DNA of 61,665 nt, taken from UBA6382 sp963617965 (lineage in GTDB: Bacteria; Bacteroidota; Bacteroidia; Bacteroidales; Bacteroidaceae). Positions 35,284 to 44,146 of the stretch are shown piece by piece. The notes under the pieces were generated by a model. The model saw only the letters and a program-made list of their open reading frames with translations. It was not told the DNA's origin and ran no database searches. The stretch spans positions 1 through 61,665 of the forward strand of contig CAVEQO010000011.1 in assembly GCA_963617965.1 (NCBI GenBank). Reading direction: 5' to 3'. The position numbers and the translations under genes were made by a program. Each line of letters starts with the position of its first letter. Within the stretch, counting starts at the first letter, position 1.

Positions 35284-36630
35284 TTATTGGAACATCTTGT
35301 TGAATTCTGAAATAGACACGGCGGTTTCTTTCAGCTTGACAACTTTCTTGGCGGCACTGACGAGGGCCGTGTCTATGGCGGTGTTCAATATCCCGTCATA
35401 TGCTTTGGAGTCCTTGACCCTTTCTGCGGCAAACCGCTCCAACTGTTCTTCCGGAAAGTTCATTATGCCATATTGGGCCATCTGGATACGAATCAACTTC
35501 TTTGAAGCGCTCATCATTGCCGCCTCGTCAATCTTGATTTCAAAAGACTTGACCAGTTCTTTTCTCACAAGACTCCAACGCAAGTCTGCAAGGTAATCTG
35601 CAAAATGCTCTTCAATCTGCTTTTTTGTCTCGTCTGACTTTGCGTTTTGCAAAGCCATTTTCTTCAGCATGTCTTCCGCAAGCGGAAGTTCACCGGCTTT
35701 CTTCATTGCTACAGATTTCAGGTCTATCAGAAACTTGTAGTCAGAATCCTGCTTGTATTGCTCCTCTAAGTCGGACTTTATTCTGGCTGCGAATTCGTCC
35801 GCAGTCTTTATGTTCGCTCCATGATATACGGCATCAAACAGGGTCTCGTCCACCTTTGCCGGTTCAAAATGGCTGATCTCGTCAATATGGAACGTAAAGT
35901 CACCGTTGTGCTTCACCGCTTCTTCTCTTTCGGTTTTAAGCAACGAGGCAAGCTCTGCATCCCTGCCCTCGTAGGCTTTTGAGGGATTGAAAACAATGTC
36001 GCAACCTTTTTTTGCCGCAGTGAAAAGTGCTTTCTGCTCGTCATTGCTGAAAAACCTGGGCATAAGACTTACGTTTTCTATCTTCAGGGCGTTTTTGCCT
36101 TCTGTGTTTTCTGCAAGGCTTCCCCTAAGGAGATCGTCTTCTGTATACACCTCAGCGGCAACATGCGCTCCATTTTGACGGCAATACTGTTCTGTTTGCT
36201 TGTTCACGGCATCGTCATCCACGCCTATGTTGTAGTAATCCACCGTTGTCCTGCCATCGAGCTTAACGGAGATCTCCGGGGCAAAAACAAGGTCAAACTT
36301 AACACAGAAGTCCTCTCCCGTCTCTATGTTCATCTGCTGATTGTCCTCTGCCAGCATCGGCTCTCCCAGAACATCCAGTTTCTCGTTGCCAATATAATTG
36401 TTGACCGTGTCTGTCAAAAGTTTCTGAATTTCCTCTGCCTTAACCTCCGTGCCATACATCTTCTGCACAAGTCCCATCGGAACCATTCCCTTGCGGAAAC
36501 CCGGCATTTGGGCTTTTTGCTTTATCTTTTTCAAAGATGCTGTCACCTTGTCCTGATAGTCATCTTTGTTTACGGTTACAGTCAGTTTGCCGGCAACAGC
36601 GTGTTCGGCTCTCTCAAGTGAAATGTTCAT
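35284..36630 (-). CDS. tig: Trigger factor
   Basis: The 448-residue chaperone binds the ribosome at the peptide exit. The ribosome-contact loop GFRKG is at 45-49. The central part, where E. coli has a peptidyl-prolyl isomerase (FKBP) domain, is divergent and does not show the usual GFKP-like active residues, as is common in Bacteroidota. The C-terminal helical arm follows (LVRKELVKSFEIKID). It heads tig-clpP-clpX and has its own promoter box at 36734. Confidence 0.92.
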   Translation of the reverse strand: MNISLERAEHAVAGKLTVTVNKDDYQDKVTASLKKIKQKAQMPGFRKGMVPMGLVQKMYGTEVKAEEIQKLLTDTVNNYIGNEKLDVLGEPMLAEDNQQMNIETGEDFCVKFDLVFAPEISVKLDGRTTVDYYNIGVDDDAVNKQTEQYCRQNGAHVAAEVYTEDDLLRGSLAENTEGKNALKIENVSLMPRFFSNDEQKALFTAAKKGCDIVFNPSKAYEGRDAELASLLKTEREEAVKHNGDFTFHIDEISHFEPAKVDETLFDAVYHGANIKTADEFAARIKSDLEEQYKQDSDYKFLIDLKSVAMKKAGELPLAEDMLKKMALQNAKSDETKKQIEEHFADYLADLRWSLVRKELVKSFEIKIDEAAMMSASKKLIRIQMAQYGIMNFPEEQLERFAAERVKDSKAYDGILNTAIDTALVSAAKKVVKLKETAVSISEFNKMFQ

Positions 36631-36733
36631 TTGAATATCAAAAATTAATTGTTAACGTATTCAATCTCCTTATGTTATGCCCACTCGGCAACGGCCAACA
36701 GACACGTCCTGCCGGGCACAATTCTTCATACTG

Positions 36734-36741
36734 CAAAATTA
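36734..36741 (-). promoter_or_regulatory. tig promoter -7 box
   Basis: The minus strand reads TAATTTTG, 104 bases before the tig start. Confidence 0.45.
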
Positions 36742-36878
36742 ACACTTATTTCCGTAGCAACCGGCATTGTCCGTCATCTTTTTATACGAAAAGACACCAA
36801 AGCAACCGGCAGGTCACGCGGCTTCCAACAAAGACATACAGGGTAATACAAACCTGAACAAACTCCCTTTTCACTTGA

Positions 36879-36950
36879 GCGGCAGACGGGACTCGAACCC
36901 GCGACCCTCGGCTTGGGAAGCCAATGCTCTACCAACTGAGCCACTGCCGC
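36879..36950 (-). tRNA. tRNA-Gly (anticodon CCC)
   Basis: The minus strand folds into a full cloverleaf: acceptor GCGGCAG with CTGCCGC (7 bp), D arm GGCTCAGTTGGTAGAGC, anticodon stem TTGGC with GCCGA around TTCCCAA, and T arm with GGTTCGAGTCC. The anticodon CCC reads GGG. No CCA is encoded. A TAAATTTG promoter box lies 12 bases upstream. Confidence 0.95.
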
Positions 36951-36961
36951 ATTACCGGGTG

Positions 36962-36969
36962 CAAATTTA
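36962..36969 (-). promoter_or_regulatory. tRNA-Gly promoter -7 box
   Basis: The minus strand reads TAAATTTG just upstream of the tRNA. Confidence 0.45.
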
Positions 36970-37005
36970 GGTATTATATTTCAATTGACAGACGTGTGGC
37001 ACAAA

Positions 37006-38205
37006 CTATTTTTCTATTTCCTTGAGTTTGTCCGCCATATTCAAGCTGAAATAAATCTTGTACAATGGAGCCTGCCATTTCTCTTCCTCTCCAGGCGCCG
37101 TTTCCTTATACCTTTCCATATAGGGCATCGCTTTCCTGTACATCTGCCTGACTTCTTCCATTCGTCTTTTGTATTCCGTTGAGGTCGGATTTGGAGACAG
37201 GGTGCTTTCATAGCTTACCCCCTTGTTGTACCAGCAAAGCCCCATATAGTAACATACCTGCACGTTATCTGGGGCTACGGCCTGCAGACGGCTCGCCATT
37301 TCAAGGCAGTTGTCATAAAGTTTCAGGTTAAACAGCACGACCGTCTGGGCAAGGAGATACAGCTTGTTGTCAGGATAAAGGGCCAGAAGACTGTCGTTAA
37401 GCAAACGTGCGTCCTGAAAATTGTGGGTGTCATTGAGAAAATCGGCAAGCCGGGAAAAAAAATAATCAGGAGTCCCCGAAGTGTTCAGCCCGCGTTTGAG
37501 TGACTTCACATAGCTGGCCGTGTCACGCAATTCCTCGTATGCTCTGGACTCGTATTGCAGGGCATAGTCAAAATTCGCACTGTCCGCTTCGGCAAGGCTT
37601 TGGTACTTGAACACCTCCTCAAAATTCTTGCTCTCATAGCAAGAAACCATACTCCAAAACGCAGCCCTCGGAAGGCGGGCGTTGGCAACGCTGTTGTCAT
37701 TCCCGAAATAATCCGACTGTGCCATATCTATATATGTGGACAACAGCCTGTCGGCCGATGACCATTGCCTGTTCTTGACAAAAAACACGCCCCCACTGAA
37801 CAGGTTGGGATAGTACCGCTTCAAAAACGCCCGGTTTTTCCTTTGCTTTTTCAAGGCTTGTTTAGGGTTTGTCGCCCTCAGCGTCTCTTCTTCCTTGAGC
37901 GTGTATTCAAAGATATTGCACACAGAATTAAAGAACCCCGTGGTGTCATATTTCTGATGAAGATACAGTTTCATGTTTTCTGCATCATTGGCTTTCACCT
38001 CAAGAGCCGTAGCCAGAGAATAGAACCGCGGCTCCTGATTTATAAGCGTGTCCTTGAGGCATTTGCCTACAAGCTCGCGCCCTTTGCCTATGTCTGATGT
38101 CTTCACATACGATTTCAACAGCTTGAGTTCTTTCCACTCCGCTCCGCAGAGCACAAGCGGCACAACAGACACAAAATACAACAACATTATCAATCTGGAC
38201 ATCAT
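37006..38205 (-). CDS. Secreted tetratricopeptide-repeat protein
   Basis: The 399-residue protein begins with a signal peptide (LIMLLYFVSVVPLVLCGAEW), so it is probably periplasmic. The rest is helical and TPR-like: pairs of helices with A/Y/L spacing are seen in NFDYALQYESRAYEELRDTA, DARLLNDSLLALYPDNKLYL and NVQVCYYMGLCWYNKG. No enzyme motif is seen. It follows DUF4831 on the same strand after 167 bases without a clear promoter. The role is unknown; protein-protein contact is likely. Confidence 0.7.
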   Translation of the reverse strand: MMSRLIMLLYFVSVVPLVLCGAEWKELKLLKSYVKTSDIGKGRELVGKCLKDTLINQEPRFYSLATALEVKANDAENMKLYLHQKYDTTGFFNSVCNIFEYTLKEEETLRATNPKQALKKQRKNRAFLKRYYPNLFSGGVFFVKNRQWSSADRLLSTYIDMAQSDYFGNDNSVANARLPRAAFWSMVSCYESKNFEEVFKYQSLAEADSANFDYALQYESRAYEELRDTASYVKSLKRGLNTSGTPDYFFSRLADFLNDTHNFQDARLLNDSLLALYPDNKLYLLAQTVVLFNLKLYDNCLEMASRLQAVAPDNVQVCYYMGLCWYNKGVSYESTLSPNPTSTEYKRRMEEVRQMYRKAMPYMERYKETAPGEEEKWQAPLYKIYFSLNMADKLKEIEK

Positions 38206-38372
38206 CGCTTTTCAGTGTTTTATGGTTTTTCCAAGTTTCCGTCCTGCAGTAGCAGTCCGTCCTGTCAGTCCGGGACACACGGAACTCAGCGTAGAACATA
38301 TCACCTGTCGCCCCTCTTGCAGACACCGCTCAACCGGGCTGGGGCTTCAAGTGCCTTCTGCCGCCCTATCTG

Positions 38373-39449
38373 TCACTTGGGCAGGCCGGTGTCTTCCACC
38401 TTTTCAATATTGCCGGTCAGTGGACTGAACCATATCTGGCAGGAAGCCCTCTTGTTGAACAGGTCTTCCGAAAGGAACTCCTCATGTCCGAACTGCGCTA
38501 TTGGCAATGTTTGCCTGAACAAACCGGTATGACGGAAAGACAGTTCCACGGTCGCTTGTGAGGGGACGTTGTAATACACAACCCTGTTTATCATCTTTTT
38601 GTCTGGAAGCTCCGTGCGTCCTTGCAACACGGTCTTTTGGTTCTTCACATCTACATATATGGGGTCTCCGGCAAGGTTGTCCTTTTCTACAAGACCTTGA
38701 CGGTCTGAAAACCGGGCAATGACCTCACGCCCCTCTCCGTCTTCTGGTGTGAAATACACTATCCACGTTTTGGTTTCAGTCTCCGTATACCCCTTGAAAA
38801 GCTGCATCAGAGCATTCTCCTGTTCGTCAAGTTTGGCAAGCATGAGCTTGAGCTGTTCTCCGTCTGCGGGCATATAGTCCGCCTCGCCCTTTGTCAGTTC
38901 GCTACGGCTTTCCCTTATGCCATAGATTTCCGCAGCGGTCAGTTCTGCCATCTTCAACTCGCTGCCTGCCGACAGGATTTCTTCGCCAAGGTAATCGCGG
39001 CTGTTGGTTCTTGTGGTGGTGTGCTTGTCAGGCATTTCAAGAGACGGCTCTTCATATTTCTTCGCCTGTGCGTTGATTGACAGCAAAATGCCGTCACCGG
39101 AAAGTGAGCATAGCGGAGCTGACGTGCCTTTTTTCAGCAGTACGACATGAGCTTTGCTCGTGTCAGGTGCGGAAACCGCAGCCATTTTGACATCGTCAAT
39201 CCTCCATTGCGTGGAAGAAGAAGTGACCACACTGTCCAACCTCAGAAATCTCTTGGCGTAATTATGGAAATCGCCCGGAATTTGTGTTGTGCGTGTTGCC
39301 GTAATGGCAAACTTCAGAACAGTTTTCGGCAAATAATAGACAACCCCGTTGGTCGTGACGCCTGGATTGTATTTGTACACCGCCGTCTGTGCCTTGGCTG
39401 CAACCGTCAGAAAGGCGGCGCAAATTCCGATTACAATACCGTTTCTCAT
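38373..39449 (-). CDS. DUF4831 family secreted protein
   Basis: The 358-residue protein has a signal peptide (GIVIGICAAFLTVAAKAQ) and matches the DUF4831 family of Bacteroidota in start and overall pattern (VVYYLPKTVLKFAITATRTT, FHNYAKRFL). The middle region has a helix rich in Glu and Lys (LKLMLAKLDEQENALMQLFK). The start is seven bases after the nnrD stop, so the two are coupled. Biochemical role unknown. Confidence 0.75.
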   Translation of the reverse strand: MRNGIVIGICAAFLTVAAKAQTAVYKYNPGVTTNGVVYYLPKTVLKFAITATRTTQIPGDFHNYAKRFLRLDSVVTSSSTQWRIDDVKMAAVSAPDTSKAHVVLLKKGTSAPLCSLSGDGILLSINAQAKKYEEPSLEMPDKHTTTRTNSRDYLGEEILSAGSELKMAELTAAEIYGIRESRSELTKGEADYMPADGEQLKLMLAKLDEQENALMQLFKGYTETETKTWIVYFTPEDGEGREVIARFSDRQGLVEKDNLAGDPIYVDVKNQKTVLQGRTELPDKKMINRVVYYNVPSQATVELSFRHTGLFRQTLPIAQFGHEEFLSEDLFNKRASCQIWFSPLTGNIEKVEDTGLPK

Positions 39450-39456
39450 ATATGTT

Positions 39457-41001
39457 TTAATTTAATGCCGTTTTGAACGCTTCGCCCATGTTTTCTATTA
39501 TGTCTGAAGCAACCATTGAATATTCCGTCAGTTTATTCCGCGCACTGTCGCCTGCAGTTCCGTGCAGCCAGACTCCGAGGCGACACGTTTCTTCCGGACT
39601 GTATCCTTGGCTCAGCAACGAAAGCAATATGCCCGTAAGGACATCTCCGCTTCCCGCCGTTGCCATACCGCTGTTGCCGCTCGTGTTGAAGAACACACGG
39701 CCGTTCGGAGTGCAGACTGCCGTATAGTGCCCTTTCAGCACAATGTATATACCATATTTCTCACAATAGTCCATCGCATAACGCAGCTGTGCGGCATCAT
39801 TGGTTCTCCTGCCCAGAAGCCTCTCCCATTCCTTTGGATGTGGAGTCAGGATTGTTCCCTTTGGCAGGAGACTGGCCCAGTTGCGGTGTTTTGCCAAAAT
39901 GTTAAGGCCGTCAGCGTCTACAATCAGCCTGACTCCGTCGCGTTCCGTCAGACCAAGCAAGATTGCTTCGGCTCTGGTGTCTTGGCCCAGTCCCGGGCCG
40001 ACAGCTACAGCTGAATATTTCTGCCGGTCAAGCAGACCTGTCACCTCGTCTGCAATTCCGGCTGTCTGTGTGCCGGACGGCATGGCAACAACGACAGCCT
40101 CTGGCAAAGCTGCCTGCAATGCCACAAGGTTTTCCTTCGCTGTAAACACGCTGAGTTTGCCTATACCGCTCCGGCAGGCGGCCTTGCCCGACAGTATTGA
40201 TGCACCTGCCATTCCCGGCGACCCTGCAACAAGCAAGCCATGACCGAACGTGCCTTTGTTGGCAAATGCGTCCCGCGGCTTCAACAGCCCCGCGGCTTCT
40301 TGACACCCCGTGACACCGAACGGCAGACTGTCGTATTCCATGTTCCTGTCATCAAGCCCGATATCCAGAACCTTTACACGGCCGAGAAACCGCTGGTTGT
40401 CGGCAAGCAGCATTGTCGGTTTCAGACAATGGAAAGTGAACGTATAGTCAGCCCTCACGGCCGTAGTTTCATTCTCCTCCGATTCGCTATGTTCCACCGA
40501 TCCCGGCAAGCCGGACGGCAAATCAACGGAAACGACCTTGTTGCCGCTGCCATTGATAAAATCGACCAACTGTCTGAATCCGCCTTCAAGGGGGTGCGAC
40601 AGCCCTGTTCCGAACAATGCGTCAACAATCCAGTCCCCCGTGTTCAGACACGGCAAATCGAACTGGGACGTAATTTCATGCATCACAACATTTGTCGCCG
40701 TTTCCAGCCTGTCCCTGTTGCTTTGGCAGTCGTCACTCAGACTCCCCTTGGTGTTGAACAGAAACACCTCGACATCATATCCGTCCTGACCAAGCAGACG
40801 GGCTATCGCCAAACCGTCGCCGCCATTGTTTCCCGAACCGGCAAAAACGACCACCCTGGTATCGGGGGAAGGCAGCAATGATGCAATTTCGTCAGTCACC
40901 GCCTTTGATGCCCTCTCCATCAATTCGGCAGAAGTGATTCCGAGTGCCTTGACCGTATAATTGTCAAGTTCCTTCATTTGGCGCGCAGACAGCAGTTTCA
41001 T
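39457..41001 (-). CDS. nnr: Bifunctional NAD(P)H-hydrate repair enzyme (epimerase and ADP-dependent dehydratase)
   Basis: The 514-residue protein repairs hydrated NADH and NADPH. The N-terminal YjeF_N epimerase domain (about 1-215) has VVVFAGSGNNGGDGLAIARL and VDALFGTG. The C-terminal kinase-like dehydratase domain (about 230-510) has GPGLGQ, TILTPHPKEWERLL and NSGMATAGSGDVLTGILL, the anion hole with the catalytic Asp. Both halves are complete. It lies 33 bases after clpC and 7 before DUF4831. Confidence 0.93.
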   Translation of the reverse strand: MKLLSARQMKELDNYTVKALGITSAELMERASKAVTDEIASLLPSPDTRVVVFAGSGNNGGDGLAIARLLGQDGYDVEVFLFNTKGSLSDDCQSNRDRLETATNVVMHEITSQFDLPCLNTGDWIVDALFGTGLSHPLEGGFRQLVDFINGSGNKVVSVDLPSGLPGSVEHSESEENETTAVRADYTFTFHCLKPTMLLADNQRFLGRVKVLDIGLDDRNMEYDSLPFGVTGCQEAAGLLKPRDAFANKGTFGHGLLVAGSPGMAGASILSGKAACRSGIGKLSVFTAKENLVALQAALPEAVVVAMPSGTQTAGIADEVTGLLDRQKYSAVAVGPGLGQDTRAEAILLGLTERDGVRLIVDADGLNILAKHRNWASLLPKGTILTPHPKEWERLLGRRTNDAAQLRYAMDYCEKYGIYIVLKGHYTAVCTPNGRVFFNTSGNSGMATAGSGDVLTGILLSLLSQGYSPEETCRLGVWLHGTAGDSARNKLTEYSMVASDIIENMGEAFKTALN

Positions 41002-41034
41002 AGGGCAAAGTTACGTAATTAACGGGACAACCGG

Positions 41035-43560
41035 TCACTCAAAGCACAATTCCTCTTGCTTCGTTTTTTTCGTGATGCGTATGATGCCCGACGTGTTGGC
41101 CTTTGACCTTCCGTCAAGGATATAGTCGCTTATTCCGTCTTCAACATAGGTTTGCATGGCTCTTTTGAGAGGGCGTGCGCCATACTTGCGGTCATAGGAT
41201 TTGTCCACAAGGAATTGTTTCGCTTTTTTGTCTATTTCCAGACTGAATCCGAGAGCTGTCATCCGCAGGTTAAGCTTGGCCAGTTCATTGTCAACGATCT
41301 GGCCTATTGCGCTGCGGCTGAGACTGTCAAACAATATGATGTCGTCAATGCGGTTTATGAATTCGGGCGCAAACTGCCTGTTCAGGGATTTCATTATGAT
41401 ATTGTCGTCATACTGTTTCTGCTCAGCTTCCGTCCTCATGTTGAAACCCACGCCGTTACCGAAATCCTGCAGCTCACGCGAACCGCAGTTTGATGTCAGA
41501 ATGATTATCGTGTTTCTGAAATCAACGGTCACGCCGTTGCTGTCGGTCAGCCTGCCTTCGTCCATTACCTGAAGCAGAATGTTGAACACGTCCTTGTTGG
41601 CTTTTTCAATTTCGTCAAGCAGCACGATGGAATAAGGACGTCTTCTGACTTTCTCCGTCAGCTGTCCGCCGTCCTCATACCCGACATATCCGGGAGGCGC
41701 TCCGACAAGTCTGCTGGCGGAGAACTTCTCCATATACTCGCTCATGTCAATGCGTATAAGCGCATCGTCCGAACCGAACATATACTCGGCCAGTTTCTTT
41801 GCAAGAAACGTTTTGCCGACACCCGTCGGTCCCAGAAACATAAACGTGCCTATTGGCTTGTTGGGCTCGCGGAGACCGATACGGTTGCGCGTTATTGCCT
41901 TCACCAGTTTCTCTATGGCCTTGTCCTGTGCGATTATAGTGTGCTGCAGGCTCTTCCTCAGTCTTTTGAGTCTTACATTCTCGGACTGTGCCATTTTGTG
42001 TACAGGCACTCCGCTCATTATTGACACCACCTGCTCTACGTCTTTCTCACTAACGGCAAGCGGGTTCTTCCTCAAATCCAAAAGCCATTCAGCTTTTTTC
42101 TTCGTGAATGTTTCTTTCAGTGCAGCAATACGGTCGCGGTATTCTGACGCTTCTCCGTAACGTTTTTCGTTGACGGCGCGGGTCTTCTGTTCTGTGGCGA
42201 TACCGATCTCCCTGTCTATCTCCTGCAGTTCATCGGGCATTTCCGTATCCATGATATGTTTGCGCGAACCAGCCTCGTCAAGGGCGTCTATGGCCTTGTC
42301 CGGCAACTTGCGGTCTGAGATGTACCGCTCTGTAAGTCTTACGCAGGCTTCAATGGCTTTCTCCGTATACTTTACGTTGTGGTGCGCCTCGTATCTGTCC
42401 TTTATGTTGCGCAGTATGACCATTGTCTCGTCCACGGTGGCAGGATTTACCATGATCTTCTGGAACCTGCGCTCCAATGCGCCGTCTTTCTCTATGCTCT
42501 TGCGGTACTCGTCAATGGTGGTGGCACCGATGCACTGCAGATTGCCACGGGACAAAGCGGGCTTCAGCATATTGGCTGCATCCATCGCGCCTTGTGTGGA
42601 ACCCGCACCTATGATGGTATGGATTTCATCAATGAAGAGTATCACTTCCGGATGCTCACCAAGTTCCCTCATGATACCCTCAAGACGCTCCTCAAACTGT
42701 CCGCGGTATTTGGTGCCGGCCACGACACCGGCCATATTCAGGCTTATTATACGCTTGTCCGACAATGTGAAAGGCACTTTGCCGGAAACTATGCGTTGGG
42801 CCAGCCCCTCGACAATAGCCGTTTTTCCGACACCCGCTTCCCCTATGAGAATGGGGTTGTTTTTCTTGCGGCGGCTAAGCACCTGCGCCAGACGCTCTAT
42901 TTCAAGTTCCCTGCCAACAACAGGATCAAGCTTTCCTTGCATGGCGTCAAGAGTCAAATCCACGCCGAACCTTTTCAGCAACTCAAGCGCACGTTTTGGC
43001 TTTTCATGGCTGTTGCCGGAGACCCCTCCTTTTTCATCGGCATCAGCGTCCGTATCACAGTCACAGGCATTGTCGTCATTGTTGGCATAAAACTCATCCG
43101 TTTCTTCTTCAATGTGATATCTGCTGTAAAGGTGTTCGCGCAGATAACCGTAGGTCATGCCGAATTCCCCCAAGGTCTTGGCAACAAAGCTTTCCTTGTC
43201 CCTCAGAAGTGCCAGCAGCAAGTGGCTGGACATGACCTTGTCCATATGCATAAGGCTTGACTCCGTCATGCTGTTCTGCAGGGCCATGCCCGCATCCGCA
43301 TCAAGGTTGATTGCCCCGTTGGGCACATCAAAGGGAATATGAACCTCGCTGTACGTCTTAAGATGTTCCCTCATCCTCATCCTGAGTGTCTCAAGGGCAT
43401 CCGTTTTTTGGCTGATGATCTCAAACGCATCGTTGTCCGGTTCGTGAAGAATGCCCAAAACAAAGTGATCCGCACGAATAAGCTTGTCACCGTTTTTCAT
43501 GGCTTCGCTGCGACTGTGCAACAAGACGTTCTTGAACTCGTCAGAGTATATTTTTTTCAT
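41035..43560 (-). CDS. clpC: ClpC-type AAA+ chaperone, ATP-binding subunit
   Basis: The 841-residue protein has an N-terminal Clp_N double repeat (about 1-150), AAA-1 with GEAGVGKTAIVEGLA and DEIHTIIGAGSTQGAMDAAN, a middle coiled segment with a UVR-like part (EKRYGEASEYRDRIAALKE), and AAA-2 with GPTGVGKTFLAKKLAEYMFG and LLDEIEKAN. The C-terminus carries the typical FINRIDDIILF and YGARPLKRA. An acidic stretch (DNDDACDCDTDADADE-like, about 165-180) between Clp_N and AAA-1 is unusual. It probably works with ClpP, encoded 6 kb downstream. A promoter box TAATTTTG lies 15 bases upstream of the start. Confidence 0.94.
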   Translation of the reverse strand: MKKIYSDEFKNVLLHSRSEAMKNGDKLIRADHFVLGILHEPDNDAFEIISQKTDALETLRMRMREHLKTYSEVHIPFDVPNGAINLDADAGMALQNSMTESSLMHMDKVMSSHLLLALLRDKESFVAKTLGEFGMTYGYLREHLYSRYHIEEETDEFYANNDDNACDCDTDADADEKGGVSGNSHEKPKRALELLKRFGVDLTLDAMQGKLDPVVGRELEIERLAQVLSRRKKNNPILIGEAGVGKTAIVEGLAQRIVSGKVPFTLSDKRIISLNMAGVVAGTKYRGQFEERLEGIMRELGEHPEVILFIDEIHTIIGAGSTQGAMDAANMLKPALSRGNLQCIGATTIDEYRKSIEKDGALERRFQKIMVNPATVDETMVILRNIKDRYEAHHNVKYTEKAIEACVRLTERYISDRKLPDKAIDALDEAGSRKHIMDTEMPDELQEIDREIGIATEQKTRAVNEKRYGEASEYRDRIAALKETFTKKKAEWLLDLRKNPLAVSEKDVEQVVSIMSGVPVHKMAQSENVRLKRLRKSLQHTIIAQDKAIEKLVKAITRNRIGLREPNKPIGTFMFLGPTGVGKTFLAKKLAEYMFGSDDALIRIDMSEYMEKFSASRLVGAPPGYVGYEDGGQLTEKVRRRPYSIVLLDEIEKANKDVFNILLQVMDEGRLTDSNGVTVDFRNTIIILTSNCGSRELQDFGNGVGFNMRTEAEQKQYDDNIIMKSLNRQFAPEFINRIDDIILFDSLSRSAIGQIVDNELAKLNLRMTALGFSLEIDKKAKQFLVDKSYDRKYGARPLKRAMQTYVEDGISDYILDGRSKANTSGIIRITKKTKQEELCFE

Positions 43561-43574
43561 AGTTTCTCCACTGG

Positions 43575-43582
43575 CAAAATTA
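43575..43582 (-). promoter_or_regulatory. clpC promoter -7 box
   Basis: The minus strand reads TAATTTTG, 15 bases before the clpC ATG, so the leader is very short. It would drive clpC, nnr and DUF4831. Confidence 0.45.
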
Positions 43583-44085
43583 CAATTGCTTTTTGGCAGT
43601 CACCCACCTTATCTATTTCGGATATACAACATTCGTGCCAAACCGGCACGGACGACTTCTTCTCTTTGACACCCCCAAACAATTTCAAGCCGCACAGTTC
43701 CGGCAACCGCAGGGAGACTGCCGACGGCAGGGGCGTTTCCCTTTGCAGAAACGGAGAAGCCGAAAACCTGCGAGGACAAGCATTGGAAGACCCAGGTTGG
43801 GAGGGGCGGAAAGACTGCCGGAGAAAAAAGCCCGTGCGGAAAGAAAAAATGCTTGAGACAACGGAGAAAAGTGTTGATCTTACGGATGCGCTTCGCCCTG
43901 AGCGGATGTCCGTTCCGGGCGAAACGGTTGTCCGTTTCCACCGAAACGCAACAGAACTTCGGGCGAAACGCGTCCGGGAGATCAAGCAGATTTTTTGCCG
44001 GATCAAGCAGAAATTTTGCCGCGTCGGTATTTTTCACGCCCGGAAGGCTCTGCGGTGTTGCCATATGCGACATGCGCCCCGCAAC
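43583..44085. other. Region without a recognised gene
   Basis: This 500-base stretch between the GGGtGRT terminator and the clpC promoter has open frames on both strands but none with a recognisable product. It contains a perfect 7-bp hairpin (GAAACGG TTGT CCGTTTC, 43921-43938), repeated CGGGCGAAACG pieces, and a tandem 21-base repeat at 43980-44021. Confidence 0.4.
43980..44021 (+). repeat. Tandem 21-base repeat, two copies
   Basis: GATCAAGCAGATTTTTTGCC and GATCAAGCAGAAATTTTGCC (plus final G) follow each other directly, with two mismatches. They lie in the region without genes. Confidence 0.6.
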
Positions 44086-44123
44086 AAAAAAAAAGCCCTT
44101 GCGCAACAAAAAACGCAAGGGCT
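44086..44123 (-). terminator. Strong intrinsic terminator of the GGGtGRT operon
   Basis: On the minus strand AGCCCTTGCG pairs perfectly with CGCAAGGGCT around a 10-base loop and is followed by a run of eight or more T. It lies 24 bases after the GGGtGRT stop. Confidence 0.9.
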
Positions 44124-44146
44124 TTCGCAGTAAATTTAGTATATGG

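Noticed and set aside
42170..43260. Two long plus-strand frames (306 and 293 residues)
   Set aside because: Both antisense to clpC; Ser/Arg-rich shadow sequence.
43339..44133. 264-residue plus-strand frame running from clpC into the unassigned block
   Set aside because: Starts antisense inside clpC and continues as Arg/Lys-rich sequence without a family; no promoter or likely start.
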